A stretch of 44,089 bases of DNA, taken from Micromonospora sp. BL4. Its GTDB lineage: Bacteria; Actinomycetota; Actinomycetes; Mycobacteriales; Micromonosporaceae. The stretch lies in the NCBI RefSeq assembly GCF_003667505.1, contig NZ_RCVJ01000142.1, positions 1-44,089 on the forward strand, in the 5' to 3' direction. The notes below the pieces were generated by a model, which searched no databases, was not told the origin of the DNA, and worked only from the letters and a program-made list of their open reading frames with translations. Shown piece by piece: positions 25,105-32,409 of this stretch. A program made the position numbers and the translations under genes. Numbering within the stretch: the first letter of the stretch is position 1; each line of letters begins with the position of its first letter.

Positions 25105-25662
25105 TCAGCTTCGACCGACCCGCTTGTGCTTCGAACGGCTCGTGAACGCGCCGCCGTCCCTGCTCGGAGCGCCGGACCGCCGTCGCCGCGCGCGGGCAGG
25201 AAACCACTTCCGGAACGGAATGCGGGAGAGCGTGAGAAGGATCCCCGCGACCAGGACCACGAACCCGGCCGCGCCCACGACGCCCTGGATGCGGCCCCGA
25301 TGTCCGCTCAGCTCGTCGAAGTCGGTGACGAAGTCACTCGGATCGGCGCGGTTCACCCAGATCGACACCTCGTCGCCGACCGGCAGGCACACCTCGACGC
25401 AGCCGATCTCCTGCTCGTACGTCCTGCCGGCCACGTCGTACCGGAGATGCATGGTGGTGGAGGTGCCACCGCGCTTCGCCACCCGGTCGTAGATGATCCC
25501 CCGCGCCGGTACACCGGTGGCCCGCAACTCGGTCTCCCAGTCCTCAAGCGCGGACTGGGTGCGCATCGGCAACCAGAACAACGCACCACCGATCACCATC
25601 AGCAGCACGCAGCCGACGGTCACCCAGACCGGGCGCCTCAGCATCATGATCAGGCGACGCAC
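25105..25662 (-). CDS. DUF3592-like two-helix membrane protein
   Basis: This protein has about 185 residues. A first transmembrane helix (about 11-32, VWVTVGCVLLMVIGGALFWLP) is followed by a ~95-residue beta-rich external domain with GVPARGIIYDRVAKRGGTSTT and LRYDVAGRTYEQEI, then a second helix (about 128-150) and a highly basic C-terminus (FPARARRRRSGAPS). This helix-domain-helix layout with a G-x-V...Y-x-V-x-G core is that of DUF3592. The GTG at 25660-25662 is a tentative start; ATG codons five and six codons later are alternatives. Function unknown. The gene lies 65 bp after another small membrane protein in the same direction and may share its transcript. Confidence 0.65.
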   Translation of the reverse strand: MRRLIMMLRRPVWVTVGCVLLMVIGGALFWLPMRTQSALEDWETELRATGVPARGIIYDRVAKRGGTSTTMHLRYDVAGRTYEQEIGCVEVCLPVGDEVSIWVNRADPSDFVTDFDELSGHRGRIQGVVGAAGFVVLVAGILLTLSRIPFRKWFPARARRRRSGAPSRDGGAFTSRSKHKRVGRS

Positions 25663-25727
25663 CGGCTCATCGTGCCGACGCGACGCAACCCCGGCCGAGC
25701 CCGCCGGACTCGAACCCCGCCCCGAAT

Positions 25728-26117
25728 TCAGGGAATCTGCGACAGCGCCAGGCTGCAGGCGACGAGGAGCGCCGCCGCCGCGATCGGCCACGGCCACCAG
25801 CGGCCGGTGCGGGAAATTCGGACCAACGTGAGCACGAGGCAGACCGCGCCCGGCAGGCCTGCCGCAGCGGCCACGATCCAGAAGGTCCGCTGCTCCGGAC
25901 GCCAGCAGGCACCCCACCCGTCGACGGCAGGATCGCACGGGTCGGGACCCGGACCGCTGAGCGCCGGTGACCACCAGATCAGGTTGAATGCCATCCCCAG
26001 CAGGAGCGGAAAACCGACGATCGCGAGGGGGATCGCCGCCCCGAGGCGCAGCGCGCGGGTGCGGGCACGGATCGTTACCGGCTCAGTGCCCTCCGGCCGG
26101 TCGTCCACCGTGGTCAT
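25728..26117 (-). CDS. Small membrane protein, 129 residues
   Basis: Three hydrophobic segments are seen: residues ~27-48 (LGAAIPLAIVGFPLLLGMAF), ~80-99 (FWIVAAAAGLPGAVCLVLTL) and ~108-126 (WWPWPIAAAALLVACSLAL). The loop between the first two carries two Cys (PDPCDP, GACWRP) that could pair outside the membrane. The start MTTVDDRPEGTEP is charged and cytoplasmic. No strong ribosome binding site is visible. No family recognised. It is probably transcribed with the DUF3592-like gene that follows. Confidence 0.6.
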   Translation of the reverse strand: MTTVDDRPEGTEPVTIRARTRALRLGAAIPLAIVGFPLLLGMAFNLIWWSPALSGPGPDPCDPAVDGWGACWRPEQRTFWIVAAAAGLPGAVCLVLTLVRISRTGRWWPWPIAAAALLVACSLALSQIP

Positions 26118-26200
26118 CTCGACATCATGGTCGCCCGCGGGCCGCTCGTCGTCACCCGACCGGAGGATGGTCGATCGACAGTCACCGACCTTTGGAAGCT

Positions 26201-26243
26201 CGAAGGCCCCGGCTCGGATTCCGCATCCTGACCAGGGCCTTCG
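26201..26243 (-). terminator. Possible terminator of the tRNA gene
   Basis: CGAAGGCCC (26201-26209) pairs with GGGCCTTCG (26235-26243), a 9-bp stem with a 25-nt loop. It begins three bases after the encoded CCA of the tRNA in the direction of transcription. Confidence 0.55.
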
Positions 26244-26246
26244 CGT

Positions 26247-26320
26247 TGGAGCGGGTGACGGGAATCGAACCCGCACTGTCAGCTTGGGAAGCTGATGTTC
26301 TGCCATTGAACTACACCCGC
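26247..26320 (-). tRNA. tRNA-Gly (anticodon CCC), CCA encoded
   Basis: Read on the minus strand, the acceptor GCGGGTG pairs with CACCCGC. The D arm is GTTC/GAAC. The anticodon stem TCAGC/GCTGA encloses the loop TTCCCAA, giving anticodon CCC (reads GGG). The T arm contains GGTTCGATTCC. The discriminator is U, followed by an encoded CCA (26247-26249). TACAGT lies about 12 bp upstream of the 5' end and serves as a -10. Confidence 0.95.
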
Positions 26321-26396
26321 AAGCGGCACCACTGTACCTGAGTCACCCAGCCGGTGCACCCAGGTACCCCGTGGTCCGCAGCTTGCCCGCGTACCA

Positions 26397-26432
26397 CCGG
26401 TGCCGGCCCCGTCACGACGGAGCCGGCACCGG
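26397..26432 (-). terminator. Hairpin terminator of the PPOX gene
   Basis: CCGGTGCCGGC (26397-26407) pairs perfectly with GCCGGCACCGG (26422-26432) around a 14-nt loop. It lies 33 bp beyond the stop of the leftward oxidoreductase gene and upstream of the tRNA gene. Confidence 0.65.
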
Positions 26433-26465
26433 CGTCTTTCCCCAGGACCGGATCGTGGGCCGCGG

Positions 26466-27023
26466 TCAGGCGGCCGAGCGCTGGACGTCACGGCTGCGGC
26501 GGGCCGGGCGGGTCTGCGGCACGGAAGACGGCCCGGCCGCGGCGGGCGGAGCGTGCGGGTCGAGCCAGACCTGGACGGCCGGACGGCCGGGCGCGCCACC
26601 CGGGATGCCCATGCCGTGCTGCTCGCGGCGAGCCAGCATCGCCACGTCGACGGTGAACTCGAACAGCCGCCAGTCGACCTGCGGGGCCGCCCGTGCGCTC
26701 TGCGCCAGCCGGGCCACCCGGGCCGGATCGGTGACCGGCCAGGCGCGCCCCGCCACGTACGCCTCGTCGTCGCTCTCCTCCGGCGGGAACGAGTGCAGCG
26801 CGTAGCGGCCGTCCCGTTCGAGGTCGCGACGCTTCGGCGAGTCGAGGATGAAGCAGAAGAGACCCTCGTCGGTGATGACCGGGGAGACCGGATGGACCCG
26901 CGGCCCGCCGTCGGCGCGGACCGTGGCCAGGTAGCCGAAGCCCGGCCCGTACTGCTGGAGGAGAACGCGGATCCCGTCGGCGAGTCGGGGCTCGTCGGCG
27001 GCGAATTCGGACCAGGAAGCCAT
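26466..27023 (-). CDS. Pyridoxamine-5'-phosphate-oxidase-like (PPOX) protein
   Basis: This is a split-barrel flavin or F420-binding protein of 185 residues. Recognisable parts are [33 protein letters not shown] (about 28-60), [21 protein letters not shown] and [10 protein letters not shown]. They resemble actinobacterial PPOX-class F420-dependent or heme-binding proteins. The last 35 residues are Pro/Ala/Arg-rich and probably disordered. TAGAAT lies exactly six bases before the ATG on the minus strand and no ribosome binding site is present, so the message is predicted leaderless. It is divergent from dcd, which has the same arrangement. Substrate unknown. Confidence 0.82.
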   Translation of the reverse strand: MASWSEFAADEPRLADGIRVLLQQYGPGFGYLATVRADGGPRVHPVSPVITDEGLFCFILDSPKRRDLERDGRYALHSFPPEESDDEAYVAGRAWPVTDPARVARLAQSARAAPQVDWRLFEFTVDVAMLARREQHGMGIPGGAPGRPAVQVWLDPHAPPAAAGPSSVPQTRPARRSRDVQRSAA

Positions 27024-27029
27024 GCCGGC

Positions 27030-27035
27030 ATTCTA
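27030..27035 (-). promoter_or_regulatory. -10 element of the PPOX gene (leaderless)
   Basis: TAGAAT on the minus strand matches the consensus at five of six positions and ends six bases before the ATG, so transcription should begin at the start codon. No good -35 was found. Confidence 0.55.
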
Positions 27036-27110
27036 TCGAACAAATGTACGACCAGCGACCTCGACGCGCTGGTCACCGGCACCGAATCTGGCTGTTGCCG
27101 GCAACGCCGC

Positions 27111-27116
27111 TATGGT
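27111..27116 (+). promoter_or_regulatory. -10 element of dcd (leaderless)
   Basis: TATGGT ends six bases before the dcd ATG. The expected start of transcription coincides with the initiation codon. No ribosome binding site precedes the ATG. Confidence 0.55.
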
Positions 27117-27122
27117 GGTCCG

Positions 27123-27701
27123 ATGCTGCTCTCCGACCGCGACCTGGTCTCCGAGATCAAGGCCGGCACGCTGGGCCTGGAACCGTTCGAGCCCACCCTG
27201 GTCCAACCGTCCAGCATCGACGTACGACTCGACCGGCTGTTCCGGGTCTTCAACAACCATCTCTACACCCACATCGACCCGGCCATGCAGCAGGACGACC
27301 TCACCTCGGTCGTCGAGGTGCCCGACGGCGAGCCGTTCGTGCTGCACCCGGGGGAGTTCGTGCTCGCCTCGACGCTGGAGGTGATCTCGCTCGGCGACCA
27401 GCTCGCCGGCCGCCTCGAAGGCAAGTCGAGCCTGGGCCGGCTGGGTCTGCTCACGCACTCCACCGCCGGCTTCATCGACCCGGGCTTCTCCGGGCACGTG
27501 ACGCTGGAGCTGTCGAACGTGGCGAACCTGCCGATCACCCTCTGGCCGGGCATGAAGATCGGGCAGCTCTGCATCTTCCAGCTCTCCTCGCCGGCCGAGC
27601 ACCCGTACGGCTCGGTGGTCTACGGCTCGCGCTACCAGGGCCAGCGCGGCCCGACCCCGAGCCGCGCCTGGCAGCACTGGCGCACCTGGCCAACCCGCTG
27701 A
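27123..27701 (+). CDS. dcd: dCTP deaminase (dUMP-forming)
   Basis: This enzyme converts dCTP to dUMP for thymidylate synthesis; the actinobacterial type combines deaminase and dUTPase activity. The 192-residue length is normal. The opening [31 protein letters not shown], the catalytic region [37 protein letters not shown], and the C-terminal [14 protein letters not shown] match the Mycobacterium bifunctional Dcd. The ATG was chosen from the N-terminal motif and the -10 spacing. It is a single-gene unit closed by a hairpin shared with the convergent endopeptidase gene. Confidence 0.96.
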   Translation: MLLSDRDLVSEIKAGTLGLEPFEPTLVQPSSIDVRLDRLFRVFNNHLYTHIDPAMQQDDLTSVVEVPDGEPFVLHPGEFVLASTLEVISLGDQLAGRLEGKSSLGRLGLLTHSTAGFIDPGFSGHVTLELSNVANLPITLWPGMKIGQLCIFQLSSPAEHPYGSVVYGSRYQGQRGPTPSRAWQHWRTWPTR

Positions 27702-27715
27702 GGCCGTAACGACGA

Positions 27716-27745
27716 GGGCCCGCCGCGACAGATCGCGACGGGCCC
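27716..27745. terminator. Bidirectional terminator between dcd and the NlpC/P60 gene
   Basis: GGGCCCG (27716-27722) pairs with CGGGCCC (27739-27745). The stem continues as CGCGA/TCGCG after one mismatch, with a CAGA-type loop. Confidence 0.75.
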
Positions 27746-27760
27746 ATCGGTCACCAGGGA

Positions 27761-28801
27761 TCAGCCCGGGCGGCCGTAGCTGTGGATCGGGCCGTCGTCG
27801 ACCTTCTTCATCTTGACCGGTTGGCCGGCCTGCGAGGCGTGCACGACCCAGCCACCGCCGACGTACATGCCGACGTGGTGGATGTCGCTGTAGTAGAAGA
27901 CCAGGTCACCGGCGCGCAGGTCGGCCCTGCTGACGTCCTTGGTGACCCGGCTCTGCTGTGCGGCGTTGTGCGGCAGGGACACCCCGGCCTTGGCCCAGGC
28001 GGCCAGCATCAGGCCGGAACAGTCGTACGAGTTCGGGCCCTCGGCGCCCCAGACGTAGGGCTTGCCGATCTGCGCGCAGGCGAACTTGACCGCCACACCG
28101 GCACCGCCGCCGGGGTAGCTCGCCGGGCAGGGCGCTGGACGCAGCGGGCCGCCGCCACCGTTGCCGTAGACCTTGAGGCGCAGCTTCTGCAGCCGGTCGA
28201 TCTCGTCGTTGATCTGCTTCTTCTTGGCCGCCAGCTGGGCCTCGGTGCGGGTCAGCTGGGCCACCATCTCGTCCAGTGGCGCCTTCTGCCGGGCCAACTC
28301 GTCGCGCAGGTCGGCCACCTGCCGTACGTCCTGCTGCTGGTCGTGCGCGAACCGGTCGAGCATCTCCAGCTGCCCGACCACCTCGCTGGGCGAGCTGCTG
28401 CCCAGCACGGCGTTGACGGTGGAGACGTTCTCACCCTTGTACGCGCGGACGGCCAGGGAGCTGACCTTGTCCATCGCGGCGTCGACCTGGCGCTCCAGCG
28501 GGGCGATCCGGGCGGCCAGCGCGTTGGCCTGCCTGCGCTTCGCGGCCAGGTCGGTACGGGTGGCGTTGTGCCGTTCGATGATCGGTTCGAGCTTGTTCCA
28601 GTCGGCGTCGATCTGGCGCTCGATCTCGGCGACGGACGGGTCGGCGTGGGCCGCCGTGGCGCTGCCGGTCAGGACGACGGCGACGCCGACCAGGGCGGCG
28701 AGGGCGGTGGTGAAGCGGGACCAGCGTGGGCGCGGCACGATCGACGTCGGGCCGGCTGACGCCGGCCGCTCGGACGACGGCCGCGGGGCTTGGTGAGCCA
28801 C
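27761..28801 (-). CDS. RipA-like NlpC/P60 peptidoglycan endopeptidase, riboswitch-controlled
   Basis: This is a secreted wall hydrolase cleaving peptide stems. It has 346 residues: a basic lead, a signal segment (about 30-52) ending in AAHA, a long coiled coil (about 55-215, many QIDADWNKLE-type heptads), a glycine-rich linker (GNGGGGPL), and an NlpC/P60 domain (about 235-346). The catalytic Cys is C261 in NSYDCSGL, with the His in IHHVGMYVG and a third polar residue in WVVHAS. The layout follows mycobacterial RipA and Streptomyces SwlA-type proteins. The coiled coil probably restrains activity or binds a divisome partner. Translation starts at GTG after AAGGAG. The leader carries a c-di-AMP riboswitch, so synthesis should fall when c-di-AMP is high. 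Confidence 0.92.
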   Translation of the reverse strand: MAHQAPRPSSERPASAGPTSIVPRPRWSRFTTALAALVGVAVVLTGSATAAHADPSVAEIERQIDADWNKLEPIIERHNATRTDLAAKRRQANALAARIAPLERQVDAAMDKVSSLAVRAYKGENVSTVNAVLGSSSPSEVVGQLEMLDRFAHDQQQDVRQVADLRDELARQKAPLDEMVAQLTRTEAQLAAKKKQINDEIDRLQKLRLKVYGNGGGGPLRPAPCPASYPGGGAGVAVKFACAQIGKPYVWGAEGPNSYDCSGLMLAAWAKAGVSLPHNAAQQSRVTKDVSRADLRAGDLVFYYSDIHHVGMYVGGGWVVHASQAGQPVKMKKVDDGPIHSYGRPG

Positions 28802-28828
28802 CGGGTTCCGTACTCCTTCTTCCTGACC

Positions 28829-28945
28829 GCCTACCGGGTTAGCTGACGGGTTCGGGCGGGAAGGTGGGCGCCCTACCGCAGTGACTGCGGATTCACCCCA
28901 GGAAACCTGGGTCCCCGGTTCGCTGAGAAGCGACTCGGCGGTGTC
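28829..28945 (-). ncRNA. ydaO-type c-di-AMP riboswitch
   Basis: On the minus strand the leader contains the conserved ydaO blocks in order: CTCAGCGAACCGGGGACCCA, then GGGGTGAATCC followed by the hairpin CCGCAGTCACTGCGG, GGGCG, and the 3' core GAACCCGTCAGCTAACCCGG with TAGGC. The 3' edge lies about 28 nt before the GTG of the endopeptidase gene, so control could act on translation or by termination. Boundaries are approximate. The class is an OFF switch in the cases known. Confidence 0.92.
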
Positions 28946-28996
28946 GGTCCGTTACCGCCCGGGTGGGCGGAGCTGCTGTCGGCCCGACGAATGACC

Positions 28997-29029
28997 AGAG
29001 TAGAGACGGCCGTTACCGATCCGCAACCG
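28997..29029 (-). promoter_or_regulatory. Promoter of the riboswitch-controlled gene with GTTACCG-type half-sites
   Basis: TTGCGG (29021-29026) and TACTCT (28997-29002) on the minus strand are 18 bp apart and would start the riboswitch transcript about 50 bp before its first conserved block. GTTACCG (29012-29018) and GCAACCG (29023-29029) form an imperfect direct repeat with an 11-bp period across the -35. This period is typical of OmpR-family regulators, MtrA being the natural candidate. Another GTTACCG lies at 28951-28957. Confidence 0.45.
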
Positions 29030-29181
29030 GTGGGGCCGTGACACTCCGTACCGATTGCGGGGGACGACGACCGGAGACGAAAGTTTTCTTCTACATACCT
29101 CGGTGGATGGAAAGGTATTGACGCGGGCTCCGGGCGGGGCGAAGGTGGCCTCATCTTCACCCGCCAGATCTAGGGGGTTCG

Positions 29182-31164
29182 ATGTACCGTCCAACCCTGT
29201 CCACCGGCCGGCGCGCGCTGCTCGCCGCCGCCGTGGTCGCGGCCGCGACCGCGGTACCGCTACCCGCCAGTCCCGCCGTGGCCGCGCCCGCGGCCGACCG
29301 TCAGCAGCAGTACGTCGCCGCGGCCACCGAGTACGGCGTGCCGGTCGACGTGCTGCTCGGCGTCTCCTATCTGGAGTCACGCTGGGACACCAACGCCGGC
29401 ACGCCGAGCACCAGCGGCGGCTACGGCCCGATGCACCTGACCGACGCCCGGCACGTGGCCGCCCTGCCGGGGCGCGGCCACCACGATGCCGGCACCGAGG
29501 ACCCGCGCGGCGACGACTCGCGGCCGGCACGGGTGGTGGCGCCCCGCCCGGCCGAGGATCCCGCGCCGCCCGCCGCCGCGTTGCAGACCGTGGACGCCGC
29601 CGCCGCACTGACCGGTGCCGCGCCCGAGTCGCTGCGTACCGACGCGAGCGTCAACATCCGTGGCGGCGCCGCGCTGCTGGCCGCCTACCAGCGAGAGCTC
29701 GCCGCGCCGGTGGGCGCCGACACCGACCCGGCGGCCTGGTACGGCGCGGTGGCCCGCTACGCGGGCGCGGACAGCGCGGACGCCGCGGCGGCCTTCGCCG
29801 ACGAGGTGTTCACCACCATCGGCGCCGGCGAGTCCCGGGTGACCGACGACGGCCAGCGGATCACGCTGCCGGCCCGGGCGATCCAACCTCAGCGTTCGTG
29901 GCTGGACCGGCTGGGACTGCGCCGGCTCGCCCGTCCGGACGGGCTGGAGTGCCCCCGCACCATCTCCTGCGAGTGGATACCGGCGCCGTACGAGGCGTTC
30001 GGCGCCGGGGACTACGGCAACCACGACCTCTCCGACCGGCCCGGCCGGCAGAAGATCGAGTACATCGTCATCCACGACACCGAGGCGAGTTGGGCGACCA
30101 CGCTGCAACTCGTCCAGGACCCGACCTACGTGAGCTGGCACTACTCTCTGCGCTCGGTGGACGGGCACATCGCCCAGCACGTGAAGACCAAGGACGTCGG
30201 CTGGCACGCCGGCAACTGGTACGTCAACGCCAAGTCGATCGGGCTGGAACACGAGGGCTTCGCCGCGCAGGGCACCTGGTACACCGAGGCGATGTACCGG
30301 ACCTCCGCAAAACTGGTCCGGCACCTCGCCCTGCGGCTGGGTATCCCGCTGGACCGTCAGCACATCATCGGTCACGACAACGTGCCCGGCACCGTCGCCT
30401 CGACCGTGCGCGGAATGCACTGGGACCCGGGCCCCTACTGGGACTGGACGCACTACTTCACGCTGCTGCACGCGCCACGGCTGGACACCGGCATCCCGGC
30501 CACCGGCCTGGTCCGGATCGACCCCGACTACGCCACCAACCAGCCGGCGTTCACCGGCTGCGTCACGGCCGGAGTGCCGTGCGCGCCGCGCGGCTCATCG
30601 GCGGTGGTGCTGCGCAGCGCGCCGTCCGCGGACGCGCCGCTGGTCAACGACATCGCACTGCGCCCCGACGGCACCCCGAACACGATGGCCGTGTCGGACC
30701 ACGGCGCCCGGGCGTCCGCCGGCCAGACGTACGCCCTCGCCGGCCGTCAGGGTGACTGGACGGCGATCTGGTACCTCGGACAGAAGGCGTGGTTCCACAA
30801 CCCGGCGTCGGCGCCGACCGCCACCTGGACCGTCGGCGTGGTGGCCACCCCGAAGCCCGGACGGGCCACCATCCCCGTGTACGGGCGGGCGTACCCCGAG
30901 GAGGCCGCGTACCCGGCCGGGGTGCCCTACCAACCGATCTCGCCGCTCCAGTACACACTGGCGGCCGGCCAGCGGTACGCCGTCGGCGCGGTGCTGCCGG
31001 GCGAGTACTACCGGGCCACCACGTTCGACGGCTCGTCGCCGGGCGACTGGACGGTCATCCGCGGCCAGAACCGGTACGCCCAGATCCAGTTCGGCCACCG
31101 GATCATGTACGTCGACCTCGCCGACGTGCAGCTCCTGCCGTCTCCGGTGGGCGCACCGCGCTGA
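29182..31164 (+). CDS. Secreted transglycosylase-like / N-acetylmuramoyl-L-alanine amidase protein
   Basis: This protein has 660 residues. The signal peptide covers about 1-35 (cleavage near AVAAPAA). Residues ~40-215 resemble a lytic transglycosylase fold with Glu in VSYLESRWD (E65) and SGGYGPMHLTD; this domain may only bind. Residues ~285-430 form an amidase_2 domain with zinc ligands H298 (YIVIHDTEA), H398 (IIGHDNVPG) and D415 (WDPGPYWDW). The ~230-residue C-terminal part has beta-rich, SH3-like segments (GSSAVVLRSAPSADAPLV, WYLGQKAWFHNP) for wall binding. AGGGGG precedes the ATG. It is divergent from one NlpC/P60 gene and convergent with another. Confidence 0.88.
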   Translation: MYRPTLSTGRRALLAAAVVAAATAVPLPASPAVAAPAADRQQQYVAAATEYGVPVDVLLGVSYLESRWDTNAGTPSTSGGYGPMHLTDARHVAALPGRGHHDAGTEDPRGDDSRPARVVAPRPAEDPAPPAAALQTVDAAAALTGAAPESLRTDASVNIRGGAALLAAYQRELAAPVGADTDPAAWYGAVARYAGADSADAAAAFADEVFTTIGAGESRVTDDGQRITLPARAIQPQRSWLDRLGLRRLARPDGLECPRTISCEWIPAPYEAFGAGDYGNHDLSDRPGRQKIEYIVIHDTEASWATTLQLVQDPTYVSWHYSLRSVDGHIAQHVKTKDVGWHAGNWYVNAKSIGLEHEGFAAQGTWYTEAMYRTSAKLVRHLALRLGIPLDRQHIIGHDNVPGTVASTVRGMHWDPGPYWDWTHYFTLLHAPRLDTGIPATGLVRIDPDYATNQPAFTGCVTAGVPCAPRGSSAVVLRSAPSADAPLVNDIALRPDGTPNTMAVSDHGARASAGQTYALAGRQGDWTAIWYLGQKAWFHNPASAPTATWTVGVVATPKPGRATIPVYGRAYPEEAAYPAGVPYQPISPLQYTLAAGQRYAVGAVLPGEYYRATTFDGSSPGDWTVIRGQNRYAQIQFGHRIMYVDLADVQLLPSPVGAPR

Positions 31165-31180
31165 AACCGCTGAAACGGCA

Positions 31181-31214
31181 CGAGGGCCCCCGGTCGTTCG
31201 ACCGGGGGCCCTCG
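31181..31214. terminator. Bidirectional terminator
   Basis: A 16-bp perfect inverted repeat (31181-31196 with 31199-31214) folds with a TTCG-type tip between the convergent amidase and second NlpC/P60 genes. It is one of the strongest hairpins in the window. Confidence 0.9.
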
Positions 31215-31228
31215 TCGTGCCTGCTGGA

Positions 31229-32236
31229 TCAGCCGGGTCTGCGGAACCCGGCGACCGGCATGTTGTTGATGCTGGCCACCTGCACCGGTTTGCCGGCGCG
31301 TGGCGCGTGCACCATCTTGTCGTTGCCCAGATACAGGCCGACATGGTGCAGGTCGCTGAAGAAGAAGACCAGGTCACCGGGTCGGGCGTCGGCCCGCGAG
31401 ATGGCCTTGCCCTCGTGCCACTGGTCACCCGTGTGGTGGGTCAGGTAGATCCCGGCCGCCTTGTACGCGTACTGGGTCAGGCCCGAGCAGTCGAACGAGT
31501 TCGGGCCGGTGGCGCCCCATACGTACGGGTCGCCGACCTGCTGGCAGGCGGTCTTGATCGCCTTCTGGGCGGCCGCGTTGGCCACCCCGTTGATGGTCGG
31601 GCAGCCCTCGGTCTTGATCGTCGTCTTCGGCAGGGACGCCTCGAGCCGCTTGATCTCGCCGTCGATCTGCTTCTTCTTCGCCGCCAGCTCGTTCTGCTGC
31701 TTGGTCTGGGTGGCGATCAGCGTGTCCAGCTTCTGCTTCTGGCCGTCGTACTTGGCCCGTACGGCCAGCACGCCCTCGACCTCCTTGCGCTCCCGCGCGG
31801 CGAGCCGGTCGAGGACGGTGAGCTGCTCGGTGAGCGTGTCCGGCTTGGCGCTGACCAGCAGAGCGCCGATGTCGTGCGAGGGGCCCGACATGTAGTAGCG
31901 GGAGGCGAGGTCACTGACCCGGGTCAGCGCCAGCTCGCTCTGCAGCGCCAGCGGCTCGATCTTCTTCTGCAGCTCGGACGACTTCTTCCGGTTGGTCTTC
32001 AGCTGCGACCGCACCTTGTTGTACTGCTCGATGGTGGGCTCCAACTGCTCCCACTGCTTGTCGATCTGCGCCTCGATCTCGTCGACCGTGGGCGCGGCCT
32101 GCACGGGCGCGGAGAGCACGCCGGCGCCGACCGCGGCGGCGGCGACCAGGACGAGTAGACGGTGGGCGACCCGGCGCAGACCGCCCGGCCGAGCGGGCAG
32201 CCCCGGGGCGTGACGATGAGGGGGCATGGTTGCCAC
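31229..32236 (-). CDS. RipA-like NlpC/P60 peptidoglycan endopeptidase, second copy
   Basis: This secreted endopeptidase has about 335 residues. It has a signal peptide with cleavage near APVQAAP, a coiled coil (about 45-205, with EIEAQIDKQWEQLEPTIEQY and KQIDGEIKRLE), and an NlpC/P60 domain with catalytic C250 (NSFDCSGL) and His in LHHVGLYLG. It parallels the first copy throughout, including the VWGATGPNS and FRRPG-type endings, so the two are paralogues. The GTG at 32234-32236 was chosen because AAAGGAG is 9 bp upstream; an ATG three codons later (32227) and another GTG (32242) are alternatives. Unlike its paralogue it has no ydaO riboswitch. Its leader instead starts and ends with complementary arms. 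Confidence 0.9.
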   Translation of the reverse strand: MATMPPHRHAPGLPARPGGLRRVAHRLLVLVAAAAVGAGVLSAPVQAAPTVDEIEAQIDKQWEQLEPTIEQYNKVRSQLKTNRKKSSELQKKIEPLALQSELALTRVSDLASRYYMSGPSHDIGALLVSAKPDTLTEQLTVLDRLAARERKEVEGVLAVRAKYDGQKQKLDTLIATQTKQQNELAAKKKQIDGEIKRLEASLPKTTIKTEGCPTINGVANAAAQKAIKTACQQVGDPYVWGATGPNSFDCSGLTQYAYKAAGIYLTHHTGDQWHEGKAISRADARPGDLVFFFSDLHHVGLYLGNDKMVHAPRAGKPVQVASINNMPVAGFRRPG

Positions 32237-32255
32237 CGGCACCGACTCCTTTGCA

Positions 32256-32316
32256 ACCGACCGCCGGGCGCCTCGCGTGAGGGAAGGGCCGAGGCAGACG
32301 ACCCACAGCGGTCGGT
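32256..32316 (-). promoter_or_regulatory. Structured 5' leader of the second NlpC/P60 gene
   Basis: ACCGACCGC at the predicted 5' end of the mRNA (32308-32316) pairs perfectly with GCGGTCGGT (32256-32264), which ends about four bases before AAAGGAG. The 43-nt interior contains a smaller stem. The long-range 9-bp stem next to the ribosome site suggests control of translation, but no known riboswitch class was recognised. Confidence 0.5.
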
Positions 32317-32321
32317 GCCCC

Positions 32322-32350
32322 ACATTAGGGAAGCGCAGCACCGGAATCAA
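32322..32350 (-). promoter_or_regulatory. Vegetative promoter of the second NlpC/P60 gene
   Basis: TTGATT (32345-32350), a 17-bp spacer and TAATGT (32322-32327) on the minus strand form the best sigma-70-type promoter in the window. It predicts a leader of about 80 nt. Confidence 0.75.
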
Positions 32351-32409
32351 GGCGAGAGGCGTCACCGTCACTGTCACGCAACCGCTTGCACACCAAGGGT
32401 ATTGGTCCA

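Noticed and set aside
32237..32409. A second ydaO riboswitch upstream of the other endopeptidase
   Set aside because: None of the conserved ydaO blocks (GGGGACCCA, GGGGTGAATCC, CCGTCAGCTAAC) is present there.
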